A DNA stretch of 64,000 nt, taken from Oscillospiraceae bacterium. Its GTDB lineage: Bacteria > Bacillota > Clostridia > Oscillospirales > Ruminococcaceae. Shown here one piece after another: positions 8,248 to 16,853 of the stretch (positions within the stretch are counted from its first letter, which is position 1; the number at the start of each line of letters is the position of its first letter). Below the pieces are notes generated by a model that saw nothing but the letters and a program-made list of their open reading frames with translations, did no database searches and had not been told where the DNA came from. The translations under genes were made by a program, and so were the position numbers. Where the stretch lies: the NCBI GenBank assembly GCA_017555565.1, contig JAFZGF010000040.1, positions 1-64,000 of the forward strand, in the 5' to 3' direction.

Positions 8248-8792
8248 TATTTAAAGTTAAATTATTTGTAAATATTTTTTGAGAATTTCCGTTCATAAAT
8301 ACGCAAAAAACCAATCGCAAAATTTTACGATTGGTTTTACGATTGATTTCAATCACATTTTCTCGAATTTACGATTGTTTTCGGTCGAAAAGGACGCACC
8401 TGTCCCTACAACACTTCCCAGGTCGTCCGTTCGCCAAATAACATCCATTCGCCATTTTTGTGCAGATGCACACTTTTAGGGAATGGACATTGAATGTTCT
8501 CTATTTCTGGAACAGATTTTTGCAACCTGTAACAGTTTTCCGTTCCAAAGATGCCGCTTTCGAAACTTTAAAAATTTTTCGTTTTTGAAAGCGACGTGGT
8601 TTGCCTTAATCGAATAAACATAAACTGGTAACTGTACAATTAGGAGCCGGCCGTTGTTTCCTGATAAGGCGTTATGTGACGTCTTTGTGCTCTGTGGAGT
8701 GCTATTGTATGACTGATGAGTATCTCACAGGTGATTACCCTTAGAGACAATAAATACGGTCAGGAAATAAAGTCTTAATCCCGTAGACGTAG

Positions 8793-8834
8793 AAACGCCT
8801 CACCACTGGATTTAACCCCTGTAGCGAGGCGTTT
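8793..8834 (-). terminator. Hairpin downstream of the membrane-protein cassette
   Basis: The 9-bp stem AAACGCCTC / GAGGCGTTT has a 24-base loop and lies 8 bp past the stop codon of the leftward gene at 8842. The T-run is short on both strands, so termination is plausible but not certain. Confidence 0.45.
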
Positions 8835-8841
8835 TCCGTTA

Positions 8842-9300
8842 TTAGTCATCGTTTGCCAGATACCAGCCATGTTCACGATGAATGCTTGGTGCATGAGGTG
8901 TTTCATCTCCCCAAGCTCTTTTGCTCATTTCTTTATCAAATCTCCATAACAGATTTTGCAACCTGCTGGCTTCTGAAAAGTTATCGCCTGAGGAACAATA
9001 TTCCAATCTGACTTTTTCACGCTCCGCACTTAATACATCATCCGTTACTGTCTCAAACCATTTGGTGCTGTACATATTAGCCTTCTTTATTTCCTCGTTC
9101 AGATTTTCCCATAAAGCTTTGAGGGCATCTTTGTTTTTTAGGCCGAGAACAACGGCGATAATAGTAGGAATACTTACTCCAATAAGGATAAGCTGCTTTT
9201 TGTGATCCTTTATCCACGCAACAAAGCCTTTTCTATCCTTTAGAGCTTCTTCTGTTACTGGTTCGTCATTTACAACGATATTATTTTCTTTCTCACTCAT
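8842..9300 (-). CDS. Small single-pass membrane protein, third gene of an unrecognised cassette
   Basis: I do not recognise this 152-residue protein. It has a charged N-terminal 35 residues and one membrane segment (about 36-53, L-I-L-I-G-V-S-I-P-T-I-I-A-V-V-L-G-L). The soluble C-terminal part is rich in charged and aromatic residues and carries W-R-F-D-K-E-M-S-K-R-A-W-G-D. It ends H-G-W-Y-L-A-N-D-D. Its start overlaps the stop of the preceding gene by 4 bp (ATGA), so its translation is coupled to the large membrane-anchored protein. Together with the XRE-tail protein this gives three consecutive genes with membrane segments, which suggests a joint complex at the membrane. Confidence 0.7.
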   Translation of the reverse strand: MSEKENNIVVNDEPVTEEALKDRKGFVAWIKDHKKQLILIGVSIPTIIAVVLGLKNKDALKALWENLNEEIKKANMYSTKWFETVTDDVLSAEREKVRLEYCSSGDNFSEASRLQNLLWRFDKEMSKRAWGDETPHAPSIHREHGWYLANDD

Positions 9301-10595
9301 ACAGCGCCTTCCTTGTCAAAATTTTCTGTTGGTAAATAATACACTTTGCCGCCCTTGGATATCAGCTGAACATCCTCCGCATAATAATCTGTTGTATCAT
9401 ATTCGTGTACACTTCCTGCCGACTGAATCTTGATCATCTTTGCTGTACTCTTTTCAATGGCTCTAAAGTTCAAATCATCATTGAACAAGCCCGGAATAAA
9501 ATGAACTACCCCATCAAAACCGGTTCTCTTACGACGAACTTCAGATGTATCAATACTTAGGCGCTCAGTCGTTGCCTGATGCCATCCGGTCAAACGACTC
9601 TGTGTTTCTGCAACCTGATCTGTATATGTAGGCAACAAAGCGATACAGTGTTCTCTGGACACAGTACCTATGTGCAATGTGTATCTTAACTCGGAAATCT
9701 TGTAAAGTACATCCAAAAGCGATTTTTGATACATATACCAGTTCTGAACTTCTGGTAATTCCTTTTCATAAGCTGCATAGTCAAGACCAGTCTTCTTTGT
9801 GTATCCAGCAAGAGCAAGATTAGCCTGTCCAAGAAGTTGCGTACATTCCTCCTCAAGACTATCGAGCTGTGAAATCTTCGAAAGTCTCAACTCTTGATTC
9901 TCAAGAATTTCAACCTGAAAATCTACAATCTTCTTCACATGAGCTACCAGAGAGAACACCCTGCTGCGATACTCATTATCTTGAAAGTCCGATATTTTAG
10001 AAATCCCATCACTGATTTCACCAAGCTCGGTGTTTATCTGAGTCATATAATACTGGCCCACAACCATTGATGCCACACCCATTGCAGCAGCTGCGGTGTT
10101 CGCTACAACAGCCGTGCTCTTTTGCGCTTCTACAGCTACTAAGTTTGCATGGCCACGAATACCATCCGCACCATGATAAATCCCACGAACAGCTCCCTCC
10201 ATAGCCTTTGAATCGGTCAATTTTGCACCGACTGGAATAATAGCTCTATAAAGAACTTCTCCGTTCGCTTGAGCTGCCTGCGCTGCATTATTTACCACAT
10301 TACCCACTTGAGCTAATCCAGGAACCAGATTATTTACATGAGCCAGCACCTTGCTATCGGTAATTTCAAAGAGCTTGTTCTCATCGGTTATGGACTCGGC
10401 AGGCAACATCTCCATTTGAATGACAAGCTCTCCTGATTCACCGTCCGGCTGAACCAGCTGAACTTCTGTCTTGTCTTTATCGTTTCCAGCATTCACTGTT
10501 ACAACGCCAGATGGAGTCTTCTTTGTTTTCAAGAAAAGCATCATACTCACAGCAATTACAGCCACGATGATAACACCTATAATTGCGTATTCCAT
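9297..10595 (-). CDS. Membrane-anchored alpha-helical protein, second gene of an unrecognised cassette
   Basis: I cannot assign a family to this 432-residue protein. It begins with an N-terminal membrane anchor (about residues 4-22) followed by a basic stop (K-T-K-K). A beta-rich stretch comes next (about 30-125). An Ala/Gly/Val-rich hydrophobic helix (about 160-181, A-V-V-A-N-T-A-A-A-A-M-G-V-A-S-M-V-V-G) follows, then a long helical region (about 185-345) and a C-terminal domain. A hydrophobic hairpin-like segment before long amphipathic helices resembles the layout of alpha-helical pore-forming proteins; this is an analogy, not a homology claim. GGAGGT lies 9 bases before the ATG. It is co-transcribed with the XRE gene upstream and overlaps the next gene by 4 bp. 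Confidence 0.75.
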   Translation of the reverse strand: MEYAIIGVIIVAVIAVSMMLFLKTKKTPSGVVTVNAGNDKDKTEVQLVQPDGESGELVIQMEMLPAESITDENKLFEITDSKVLAHVNNLVPGLAQVGNVVNNAAQAAQANGEVLYRAIIPVGAKLTDSKAMEGAVRGIYHGADGIRGHANLVAVEAQKSTAVVANTAAAAMGVASMVVGQYYMTQINTELGEISDGISKISDFQDNEYRSRVFSLVAHVKKIVDFQVEILENQELRLSKISQLDSLEEECTQLLGQANLALAGYTKKTGLDYAAYEKELPEVQNWYMYQKSLLDVLYKISELRYTLHIGTVSREHCIALLPTYTDQVAETQSRLTGWHQATTERLSIDTSEVRRKRTGFDGVVHFIPGLFNDDLNFRAIEKSTAKMIKIQSAGSVHEYDTTDYYAEDVQLISKGGKVYYLPTENFDKEGAV

Positions 10596-10672
10596 ATTGG
10601 TCGCACCTCCATTTTAATTCTATAAAAGAATCTATTTTTTTCGCATCAGACATTGAGAAAAGACTCTCGCTG

Positions 10673-11167
10673 TTACTCTTCGTTCTTCTTTTTCTTCTTG
10701 TCGGTGCTAACGGCAACCTTCATAAGCCATGCGCCCATCAAACCGCCAACAACTCCCATAGGCCCAGCTGCAACCGCTACAGCTACACCAATACCAGCAG
10801 CCGCTTGCATCCATTCTTTAGATACAGCCTTTCTTGTTGCTGTACCTGCAAGTATTGATGGTGTAACCAAGTTTGCCTTAGCCATAAGATTTTCTCGGTC
10901 TTCCATCTTGTAATTCTCAGGATAGTCAACGAAAACATCTAATATGGTTTTCAACATTTCTGTTTCATCGGGATATTTAGCTATCTCAGCATCCAGCACA
11001 CTGCGCATAGCAATGTACTGCGTTTTGGTCAGTCTATTACGACCATTTTCGATATTATTTATAGTCTGTCTGGTAACACCTATTTGATTACCAAACTCTT
11101 CTGCAGTCCAGCCAACAGCTCTACGGATGAGCAGAAGGTTATCTTGCATTCTCTGAATTTCATCCAT
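10673..11167 (-). CDS. XRE-family regulator with a glycine-rich hydrophobic tail, first gene of the cassette
   Basis: This 164-residue protein has an N-terminal Cro/CI helix-turn-helix (about 10-62, A-E-E-F-G-N-Q-I-G-V-T-R-Q-T-I-N-N-I-E-N-G). A linker follows, then a very hydrophobic Gly/Ala/Val tail (about 121-154) that could cross the membrane once or form a hairpin, and a terminal K-rich stretch. A DNA-binding domain joined to a glycine-zipper-like membrane tail is unusual. The ATG at 11167 is preferred over the one at 11173 because AGGAGG is too close to the latter. The promoter contains a palindrome, which suggests autoregulation. The two following genes also encode membrane proteins. 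Confidence 0.78.
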   Translation of the reverse strand: MDEIQRMQDNLLLIRRAVGWTAEEFGNQIGVTRQTINNIENGRNRLTKTQYIAMRSVLDAEIAKYPDETEMLKTILDVFVDYPENYKMEDRENLMAKANLVTPSILAGTATRKAVSKEWMQAAAGIGVAVAVAAGPMGVVGGLMGAWLMKVAVSTDKKKKKNEE

Positions 11168-11188
11168 TGTCATGCACCTCCTGTATAA

Positions 11189-11217
11189 ATATTACGCCTT
11201 GACAATAAATTTGTCAA
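11189..11217 (-). promoter_or_regulatory. Promoter with palindromic operator for the membrane cassette
   Basis: On the minus strand TTGACA (11217-11212), 17 bases and TAATAT (11194-11189) form a near-consensus promoter about 20 bp before the start codon. The -35 box is one arm of the palindrome TTGACA-n7-TGTCAA (11199-11217). A repressor bound there would block RNA polymerase, and the XRE protein is the obvious candidate. Confidence 0.7.
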
Positions 11218-11442
11218 TAGTATGCAAATTTTCCACTTGTAAAAACTATGAACACTTTAAGAAAAAAGAGCCACGTCTAAAACCGACATTCTAAACTCCC
11301 CCGCTCCCTTGTACCTATGCCGCATTTCTTTGTATTAAATAGCGAGTCTTATCTTCATTCACCAAAATGTGGGTGACAGCACTTACCAGCTTTCCTTTTT
11401 GTGCTATTGGTGACCCTCACATTTCTTGGACAATCCCCCTGT

Positions 11443-11457
11443 AAATCACGATTTATC
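11443..11457 (+). repeat. Extra copy of the hsdS recombination motif (AAATCACGATTTATC)
   Basis: These 15 bases are identical to the centre of the hsdS inverted repeat at 11955-11969 and in the same orientation. The copy keeps the hsdS reading frame: read in frame it gives K-S-R-F-I-F-Q-E-V-A and then TAATG, in which the stop overlaps the start codon of the downstream hsdS. Confidence 0.65.
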
Positions 11458-11474
11458 TTTCAGGAGGTGGCGTA

Positions 11475-12572
11475 ATGAATACATATAAAATCAAAGATAT
11501 TTGCCATCTTGAAAAAGGAAAACAAATTGATACAACTTTACTTAATGATAATAACCCGTATAAATATATCAATGGCGGAATTAAGGAGTCTGGCTATTAC
11601 ACCTCATATAACACCGAAGGTGAAGCCGTGCTGGTTTCTGAAGGCGGAGCTTCTTGTGGGTATGTCAATTACATTAATGAGAAATTTTGGTGTGGTTGCC
11701 ACTGCTATAAACTAACAGAATGTAAGTTTTTGCCAAAGTACATTTACTATGCTTTAAAAGGCAATCAAGAAAGCTTAATGGATTTACGCACCGGCGCCGC
11801 AATGCCTAATATTAAGAAATCTACTTTCTTAAACATGGAACTTAAATTGAGTGACGATATTTTAATTCAGGAAATGGTTGTAAACGAACTTGATAAAATA
11901 CAACACACAATCGAGTTAAAAAAACAACAGCTTTCCAGTCTTGATGACCTTGTAAAATCACGATTTATCGAGATGTTTGGCGAGATAAATGATAACCCCA
12001 ACAACTATCCGATTGTTACGATAGATAATGTTTGTCATAAAGTAACTGATGGCAAACACGGTGGTTGTCAAAAACAAGAAGACTCTGGCTATTATTATGT
12101 AGGCGCAAGAGAGATTTTTGACGGAGAAATCCATTATGATACAGCACCTCAAATTACGTACACTGACTTCGCCAAAGATTATAAACGCTGCAATATTGAA
12201 GTTGGTGATTTAGTAATAGTAAACACCGGCGCAACCATTGGTAAATCCGCAATAGCAAAAAGCCTTTTAACAGACCACACGCTTTTACAAAAAAGCGTTG
12301 CACTATATAAGGTTAATAAGGAGATTATCAATGTGTTATTTCTTCAATATTGCTATATGACACATCCATCATTGTATCTTGTTGAAGGTGCTGCTGCACA
12401 GCCAAATCTTTTGATTTCGACAATCAAAAAAACAAAGATTTATCTACCTCCAATCGAACTTCAAAACGAGTTTGCTGAGTTCGTTAAACTGACAGACAAA
12501 TCGAAATTTGTTTATCGGTCTAACCTAAGTATTTTTTATGAGATATTTTTACGTTTTCGTCATCCACCATAG
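11475..12572 (+). CDS. hsdS: Type I restriction specificity subunit HsdS, second opposed copy (storage or alternative allele)
   Basis: This 365-residue protein has the two target-recognition domains of HsdS (about 1-130 and 170-335), separated by the conserved helical spacer with L-D-D-L-V-K-S-R-F-I-E-M-F-G (about 155-169). The end of the second domain holds P-P-I-E-L-Q-N-E-F. It lies on the strand opposite the hsdM-hsdS-hsdR operon and shares two inverted repeats with the other hsdS. Its last 17 residues are unrelated to the other copy because the reading frame runs into the 3' end of the recombinase gene, so the terminal helix is missing. AGGAGG lies 9 bases before the ATG. It either stores recognition domains or makes an alternative subunit after inversion. 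Confidence 0.88.
   Translation: MNTYKIKDICHLEKGKQIDTTLLNDNNPYKYINGGIKESGYYTSYNTEGEAVLVSEGGASCGYVNYINEKFWCGCHCYKLTECKFLPKYIYYALKGNQESLMDLRTGAAMPNIKKSTFLNMELKLSDDILIQEMVVNELDKIQHTIELKKQQLSSLDDLVKSRFIEMFGEINDNPNNYPIVTIDNVCHKVTDGKHGGCQKQEDSGYYYVGAREIFDGEIHYDTAPQITYTDFAKDYKRCNIEVGDLVIVNTGATIGKSAIAKSLLTDHTLLQKSVALYKVNKEIINVLFLQYCYMTHPSLYLVEGAAAQPNLLISTIKKTKIYLPPIELQNEFAEFVKLTDKSKFVYRSNLSIFYEIFLRFRHPP
11952..11980 (+). repeat. hsdS inverted repeat 1, left copy
   Basis: These 29 bases are exactly inverted at 17443-17471. They encode V-K-S-R-F-I-E-M-F in the central spacer of both HsdS proteins and begin at codon 160 in both genes. The core AAATC-AC-GATTT is a near-palindrome of the kind bound by tyrosine recombinases. 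Confidence 0.85.
12447..12511 (+). repeat. hsdS inverted repeat 2, left copy
   Basis: This is a 65-bp imperfect repeat (about 58 identical bases by hand alignment) inverted at 16921-16985, with an exact 23-bp block ending in AAATCGAAATTT. It encodes the conserved P-P-I-E-L-Q-N-E-F region after the second recognition domain. Downstream of it the two hsdS copies lose all similarity. Confidence 0.8.
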
Positions 12573-13503
12573 CATATTCAAGTGTAGTATCTATCTTTGC
12601 GTGGCCTAAAAGGTGCTGTACTTGTTCTATAGGCATACCCTTGTCTATTGCCTTAGTTGCAAGAGTGCGGCGAAATTTGTGAGGATGAACATTACCAATT
12701 TCCAAACGTTCCCCAATTTTTCGTAAAGCAATTTCAACACCACTAACCTTTAACCTATTGTATGGCGATAAAAGGCTTACAAATAAAGCGGTATTGTTAT
12801 CTTTTCGTGATGCTATGTACTGTTGCAAATGAATTTTTGTCTTTGCATCAAAATAAACCTTTCTCTGTTTGTTGCCCTTACCCAAAACGATACATTCCTT
12901 GTTAGAAAAATCAATATCAGCAATATCAAGCCTTACAAGTTCACCTACACGAATACCTGTTGAGTAAAGAAGATCAATTATTGCAAGATCACGTAAATTT
13001 TTGCAGTTTTGTCGTATAAGCTCAATGCTTTCTTCTGAAAATGTTTCTTTTACAAGTTTCGGCGTCTTCACTTTGCGTATTCTTCGGGCCGGACTTTTAA
13101 CTATGTAATCCTCATTTTCAAGCCAAGTGAAGAAAGATGAGATTATTCTTCGCATATTATCAATGGTGGATTTTGAAACGTTATTGTTTTCCTGATATTG
13201 CGATAAATAAAGACGAATATCCTCTGTTGTAACGGAATAATAAAACTTTGTCACATTCACAAACATTTTTTGCAGGGTTGTTTGATAAAACGAAATAGAA
13301 CGGTTTGAACAACCTTCAATTTTCTTTGCGGCTAAAAAAAATGCTAAGGCTTCTTCGTTAGTCTGCGGTTGTGTTCTAACTACGTCAATAACATCCTTGT
13401 CCTTTAAAATTCTGTAAAGTGTTCTTTCAATGGTTTGCAGTTGATTGTCATCGAAATCAGCTTTTAATTTTTCGATGATTTCCGTGATGATTTTTGTGTT
13501 CAT
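12520..13503 (-). CDS. Tyrosine recombinase (XerC/D-like), probable hsdS invertase
   Basis: This 327-residue protein has an N-terminal SAM-like core-binding domain (about 48-135) and a catalytic domain with Arg185 (S-T-G-I-R-V-G-E-L), Lys209 in the beta hairpin, His275 and Arg278 (H-P-H-K-F-R-R-T), His301 (L-L-G-H-A-K) and nucleophile Tyr310. It lacks the arm-binding domain of the element integrase. It lies between hsdR and the opposed hsdS, inside both pairs of hsdS inverted repeats. That is the usual place of recombinases that shuffle type I specificity genes. Its 3' end overlaps the 3' end of the opposed hsdS by 53 bp. AGGAGG precedes the ATG. Confidence 0.9.
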   Translation of the reverse strand: MNTKIITEIIEKLKADFDDNQLQTIERTLYRILKDKDVIDVVRTQPQTNEEALAFFLAAKKIEGCSNRSISFYQTTLQKMFVNVTKFYYSVTTEDIRLYLSQYQENNNVSKSTIDNMRRIISSFFTWLENEDYIVKSPARRIRKVKTPKLVKETFSEESIELIRQNCKNLRDLAIIDLLYSTGIRVGELVRLDIADIDFSNKECIVLGKGNKQRKVYFDAKTKIHLQQYIASRKDNNTALFVSLLSPYNRLKVSGVEIALRKIGERLEIGNVHPHKFRRTLATKAIDKGMPIEQVQHLLGHAKIDTTLEYAMVDDENVKISHKKYLG

Positions 13504-13560
13504 AAAAATTACCTCCTATATTTCACAGGAGGTAATTTCAAAATACTATTCACTTGTAGA

Positions 13561-16500
13561 TTAAGCTGCAACATTGAGCGAATTTGTGAACATTGCCACA
13601 AGTTGAAGAATAGGAGCAAGCTCATTATCAAACAACTCAGGGATTTCAATATCAGAAAATGGCTCTGTATTAACCAAATCATCTTTTGTAACGTTACCGT
13701 TGCGTATTGCAAAATCTATGATTAAGTTAATCAGTTGTCGCTGTTCCTTGTTAAAGTCATTGATGTTTAAGAATTTTGCACATTTTTCATCAATAGCTTT
13801 TTTATCAAGTCCAACAATCTTTCTTATAAAGATAATTAACTCCTGTGTGCTTTCAAATTCTTCCTCTGCACTTGTTTCCGGTGTTTTCAACGAATCCAAT
13901 ACAGACTGAAGCTCATTCAGGTCGTTGCTGTTAAGTTCATCCAAATTTGTGATCTTCTTAACAGATTCCAATTCGCCAAAATGTTTTTGCAGATATGTGA
14001 TGATTTTCTCTCTGTATGTCTTAAAATTATCAAAATCATACTTCACATCACGCTCTTTTGTTTCAATCTTATCGTTGAAGTTTGAAATCTTATCGCCATC
14101 AGGCTCACCACGAAGATACTTTATAAGCGGACCAACTTCTTCTTTTACCTTTTCGAGTTCGAAAAAGTCTAAATCCATATAATAATCTTCATCGGCGAGT
14201 TGTTTAAGAATATCCCTCTTATCAAAAATATCCTGAATACTCGCCTTTGCAAGCAATGCTTGTGCGGTCTTGAGAAGTTGTCCTTGTTGCCTTGATGAAT
14301 CAACTGCATCATCCAACAGTGAAAGTTGAATAATGCTTACTCTGTAATCAAAAGATTTGGAGTAATTGTCGTCAGTGGTGTCTTGGTCTATGAGTTTTAG
14401 CAGTTGTGTTTTAATTTCATAGATATTCTTATCTGACAAATAATCAAACGCAGAAGCCTTTTTATATTTATCCACATAGTATAGCTTTGGCTTTACATCA
14501 ATACGGTCAGTATCAAGGTTGGCAATCTTACCAACGAGCATATTTTTTAGTTTGCTGTGATATGCCTTGTATTCCGGCTGTTCCTGATATTCTATGGTTT
14601 GTAATTTGGAAAGAATATCTAAACGCAAGGAATAAATCTTCTGATTAAGGTTCAACGGAGTAGACGGGTCTTTTCCATCGGGATGTAAATCAAAGTATTC
14701 AAAGTTATTGCAGTAATCGAATACAAAGAATCCTTGCTTATCCACATAATCCTTGCGTTCATCATCCAAAGTCCTACCTTCAAAATAATCTCTCGGTGGA
14801 GTAATTACGTGCAAGTCTTTACAAGTTCTTGTTCCACGCCCCCACATTTGGTCAAATTTAATTCGTGAAAGAACTCTCTTAAAGAATACAAGGTTTACGA
14901 TTTCGGGAATATCCACGCCGGTATCCATCATATCAACCGAAACAACAATTTGCGGATTAGAGTCTTTTTTAGCAAAATTGTCTTGGCGTGTTTTATTTTT
15001 CTTAATCTGATTATCAATTACCTGGCAGAACTCATCGCCTAAATGCGGATATTTCTTTTTGAAACGTTCAGCAATCTTTACTGCGTGATTATGGTCAACA
15101 GCAAAGATTAAGGTTTTACCAATTTTATTTCCGTTTTCAACTCTTAGTCCATTTGCAAAAAGGTCAGCAAACATTTTATCTATTGTATCATTATTGAATA
15201 TTTCTCTGTAGAATGCTTTTCCTGCGACTTCTTCGGGAATATTGCCATTTTCATCAGCAAACATTTCCTCATACTGTGCTTTTTCATCTTCGCTCAGGTC
15301 ATTGTATTTAAGACCATTTTTCATAACATCCGATGTTTTATCAAAAGCACGATAGCTTACCAAATAATTAAGGTTTACCGCTTCTTCAAATTTAACCTCA
15401 AATGTAGGTTCATCTGTGTTCAAATCAAGAATTTCATAGGTTGACCTGTCAATAGCCTTACTTGGTGTTGCAGTCAGACCGATTACAAAGGAATCAAAAT
15501 ACTCAAAAATAGCACGATAAACATTGAACAGCGAACGGTGTGCTTCGTCAACGAAAATCAAGTCAAAATGTCCTACTGAAAATTCTTTCTTCGGCTTGTT
15601 CAAGAAATTCAGCATAGAGTTATAGGTACACAGACAAATTCGTGCATTGGTATCTCTGTTAGGATTTTCGGCTGAAATATCGCTAACACCACCCTCAATA
15701 TACTTGCTAAACGGTTTTAATGCGTTGCTTACAAGATTATTTCTGTCTGCGAGGAAAAGGACATTCTGCGCCCAATCGTTATTGATTAAAATTTTGCTTA
15801 GTGCAACAGCAGTTCTTGTTTTACCTACACCACAAGGAAGTACAAGCAGACCTTTTCTGCGCATAGTACCGTCTGTATTCATCGAATCGATCATTTCCTT
15901 GACCGCTTCAACAAGTTTGCTTCTGTCAATAATAGCAGTATCTACTTCTTTGTTTTTAATAGGCTTTCTTTTATCTTCTGCACCTGATTTCTGACGTTTA
16001 ATCAGCAATTCCAAATCATCGAGAGAAGCAAAGTTCCCCACTTCCCTTGCTGGATAGCCTAAACGATCTTGAATTTTAATAACATATCCATTTGTGTAAT
16101 AAATTATCGGTCTGTATTTTAAATCCAAATTTTTAACAAGAGCATCAGCATAATCCTTTGCCTGTTGTGCACCTGATTCTTCGGAAACACTTGTCCTTTT
16201 CGCTTCAATCACAGCGACAGGAAGCCCAACCTTGTTATAAATAACATAGTCGACATACCCTTTTGCCTGATTTGGCAAATCATGAACCTCTATTTCAATG
16301 CCCACCTTATTCGGAACTATTTTTCCCTTTTCTTTAAGCACAGAATAGCCTGCACTTTTCAAGTTGGTATCAATATAAAGTTCCCTTGTTTTAGCCTCTG
16401 TAATGGCATATTCAACCCTTGAAACATATTCAAAGGCCCTTTTTTGCATATCATCGAAATTGTGTGCTTTAGAAAAGATTTGAAAAGTTACCTCTTTTAA

Positions 16501-16830
16501 ATTTTCTAAAGCAAGATCAGCAGTTTCAATATCAATGTCGTGGTCGAATGCAGCATTATTTCCAGCAAGATATGTAAAATGCAGTTTGTTATAATACTCC
16601 GTTTTTCCTAAAAACTGCTTGAAAGTTTTATCCTTTAACAGTTTTATAAGCTCACTTGAAGCAGCTTTATATTTAGGAAACTGCTTAGCATAGGTATAAC
16701 GGACAAGACTTTCTAAACATCTACCATATTTGATGCAACGCAAGTAAGCAGCGTCTGTTTGATTCTCCGTTGTAACTGTTAAATATAAATTTTGGAGTTC
16801 ATCTATATTTTTCAAATAATCAAAATTCAT
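13561..16830 (-). CDS. hsdR: Type I restriction endonuclease subunit HsdR
   Basis: This 1089-residue motor and nuclease subunit cuts unmodified DNA after translocation. The N-terminal PD-(D/E)xK nuclease shows Asp194 and E209-A-K211 (V-A-V-I-E-A-K-R-T). The SF2 translocase has Walker A L-P-C-G-V-G-K-T (about 331-338), D-E-A-H at 428-431 and G-L-T-A-T-P. Motif VI is in F-D-Q-M-W-G-R-G-T-R-T. The C-terminal part resembles the EcoEI R domain that contacts the methylase. Length is normal. It follows hsdS by 23 bp and the recombinase follows 57 bp later in the same direction. Inversion through either hsdS repeat pair would reverse this gene relative to hsdM. Confidence 0.95.
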   Translation of the reverse strand: MNFDYLKNIDELQNLYLTVTTENQTDAAYLRCIKYGRCLESLVRYTYAKQFPKYKAASSELIKLLKDKTFKQFLGKTEYYNKLHFTYLAGNNAAFDHDIDIETADLALENLKEVTFQIFSKAHNFDDMQKRAFEYVSRVEYAITEAKTRELYIDTNLKSAGYSVLKEKGKIVPNKVGIEIEVHDLPNQAKGYVDYVIYNKVGLPVAVIEAKRTSVSEESGAQQAKDYADALVKNLDLKYRPIIYYTNGYVIKIQDRLGYPAREVGNFASLDDLELLIKRQKSGAEDKRKPIKNKEVDTAIIDRSKLVEAVKEMIDSMNTDGTMRRKGLLVLPCGVGKTRTAVALSKILINNDWAQNVLFLADRNNLVSNALKPFSKYIEGGVSDISAENPNRDTNARICLCTYNSMLNFLNKPKKEFSVGHFDLIFVDEAHRSLFNVYRAIFEYFDSFVIGLTATPSKAIDRSTYEILDLNTDEPTFEVKFEEAVNLNYLVSYRAFDKTSDVMKNGLKYNDLSEDEKAQYEEMFADENGNIPEEVAGKAFYREIFNNDTIDKMFADLFANGLRVENGNKIGKTLIFAVDHNHAVKIAERFKKKYPHLGDEFCQVIDNQIKKNKTRQDNFAKKDSNPQIVVSVDMMDTGVDIPEIVNLVFFKRVLSRIKFDQMWGRGTRTCKDLHVITPPRDYFEGRTLDDERKDYVDKQGFFVFDYCNNFEYFDLHPDGKDPSTPLNLNQKIYSLRLDILSKLQTIEYQEQPEYKAYHSKLKNMLVGKIANLDTDRIDVKPKLYYVDKYKKASAFDYLSDKNIYEIKTQLLKLIDQDTTDDNYSKSFDYRVSIIQLSLLDDAVDSSRQQGQLLKTAQALLAKASIQDIFDKRDILKQLADEDYYMDLDFFELEKVKEEVGPLIKYLRGEPDGDKISNFNDKIETKERDVKYDFDNFKTYREKIITYLQKHFGELESVKKITNLDELNSNDLNELQSVLDSLKTPETSAEEEFESTQELIIFIRKIVGLDKKAIDEKCAKFLNINDFNKEQRQLINLIIDFAIRNGNVTKDDLVNTEPFSDIEIPELFDNELAPILQLVAMFTNSLNVAA

Positions 16831-16853
16831 AGTTACTCCCTTTCTTTTGGTTA

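Larger units (their letters stand above)
8188..8841. other. Long non-coding interval with strong secondary-structure potential
   Basis: No supported gene is present in these 654 bases. Direct inspection shows a CCAATCG/CGATTGG hairpin near 8311-8334 followed by further ACGATTG repeats. A CGCTTTC/GAAAGCG hairpin lies near 8554-8593. A wide 8-bp closing repeat TTTCCTGA (8657-8664) / TCAGGAAA (8760-8767) encloses smaller pairings. The end carries the hairpin listed separately. An RNA gene is possible. Confidence 0.5.
11168..11474. other. Divergent intergenic region between the XRE cassette and the opposed hsdS
   Basis: These 307 bases hold the cassette promoter at the left. An imperfect inverted repeat AAATGTGGGTGACAGCAC / GTGCTATTGGTGACC... 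spans about 11364-11424. At the right is a copy of the hsdS recombination motif (11443-11457). No open gene is evident. A clear promoter for the plus-strand hsdS was not seen. Confidence 0.5.

Noticed and set aside
8279..8479. Plus-strand frame of 66 codons in the gene-free stretch
   Set aside because: It has no ribosome binding site, overlaps a hairpin and ACGATTG repeats, and shows no domain.
8709..8770. CTGATGAG followed later by GGAAA, looking like a hammerhead ribozyme core
   Set aside because: The bases between do not form stem II with a GAAA directly after it, and no matching stems I and III are visible.
11475..12572. Plus-strand hsdS as a dead pseudogene because of its altered C-terminus
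   Set aside because: The frame is open over both recognition domains, the ribosome binding site is strong and the repeats align in frame at codon 160. A storage or alternative allele is more likely than decay.
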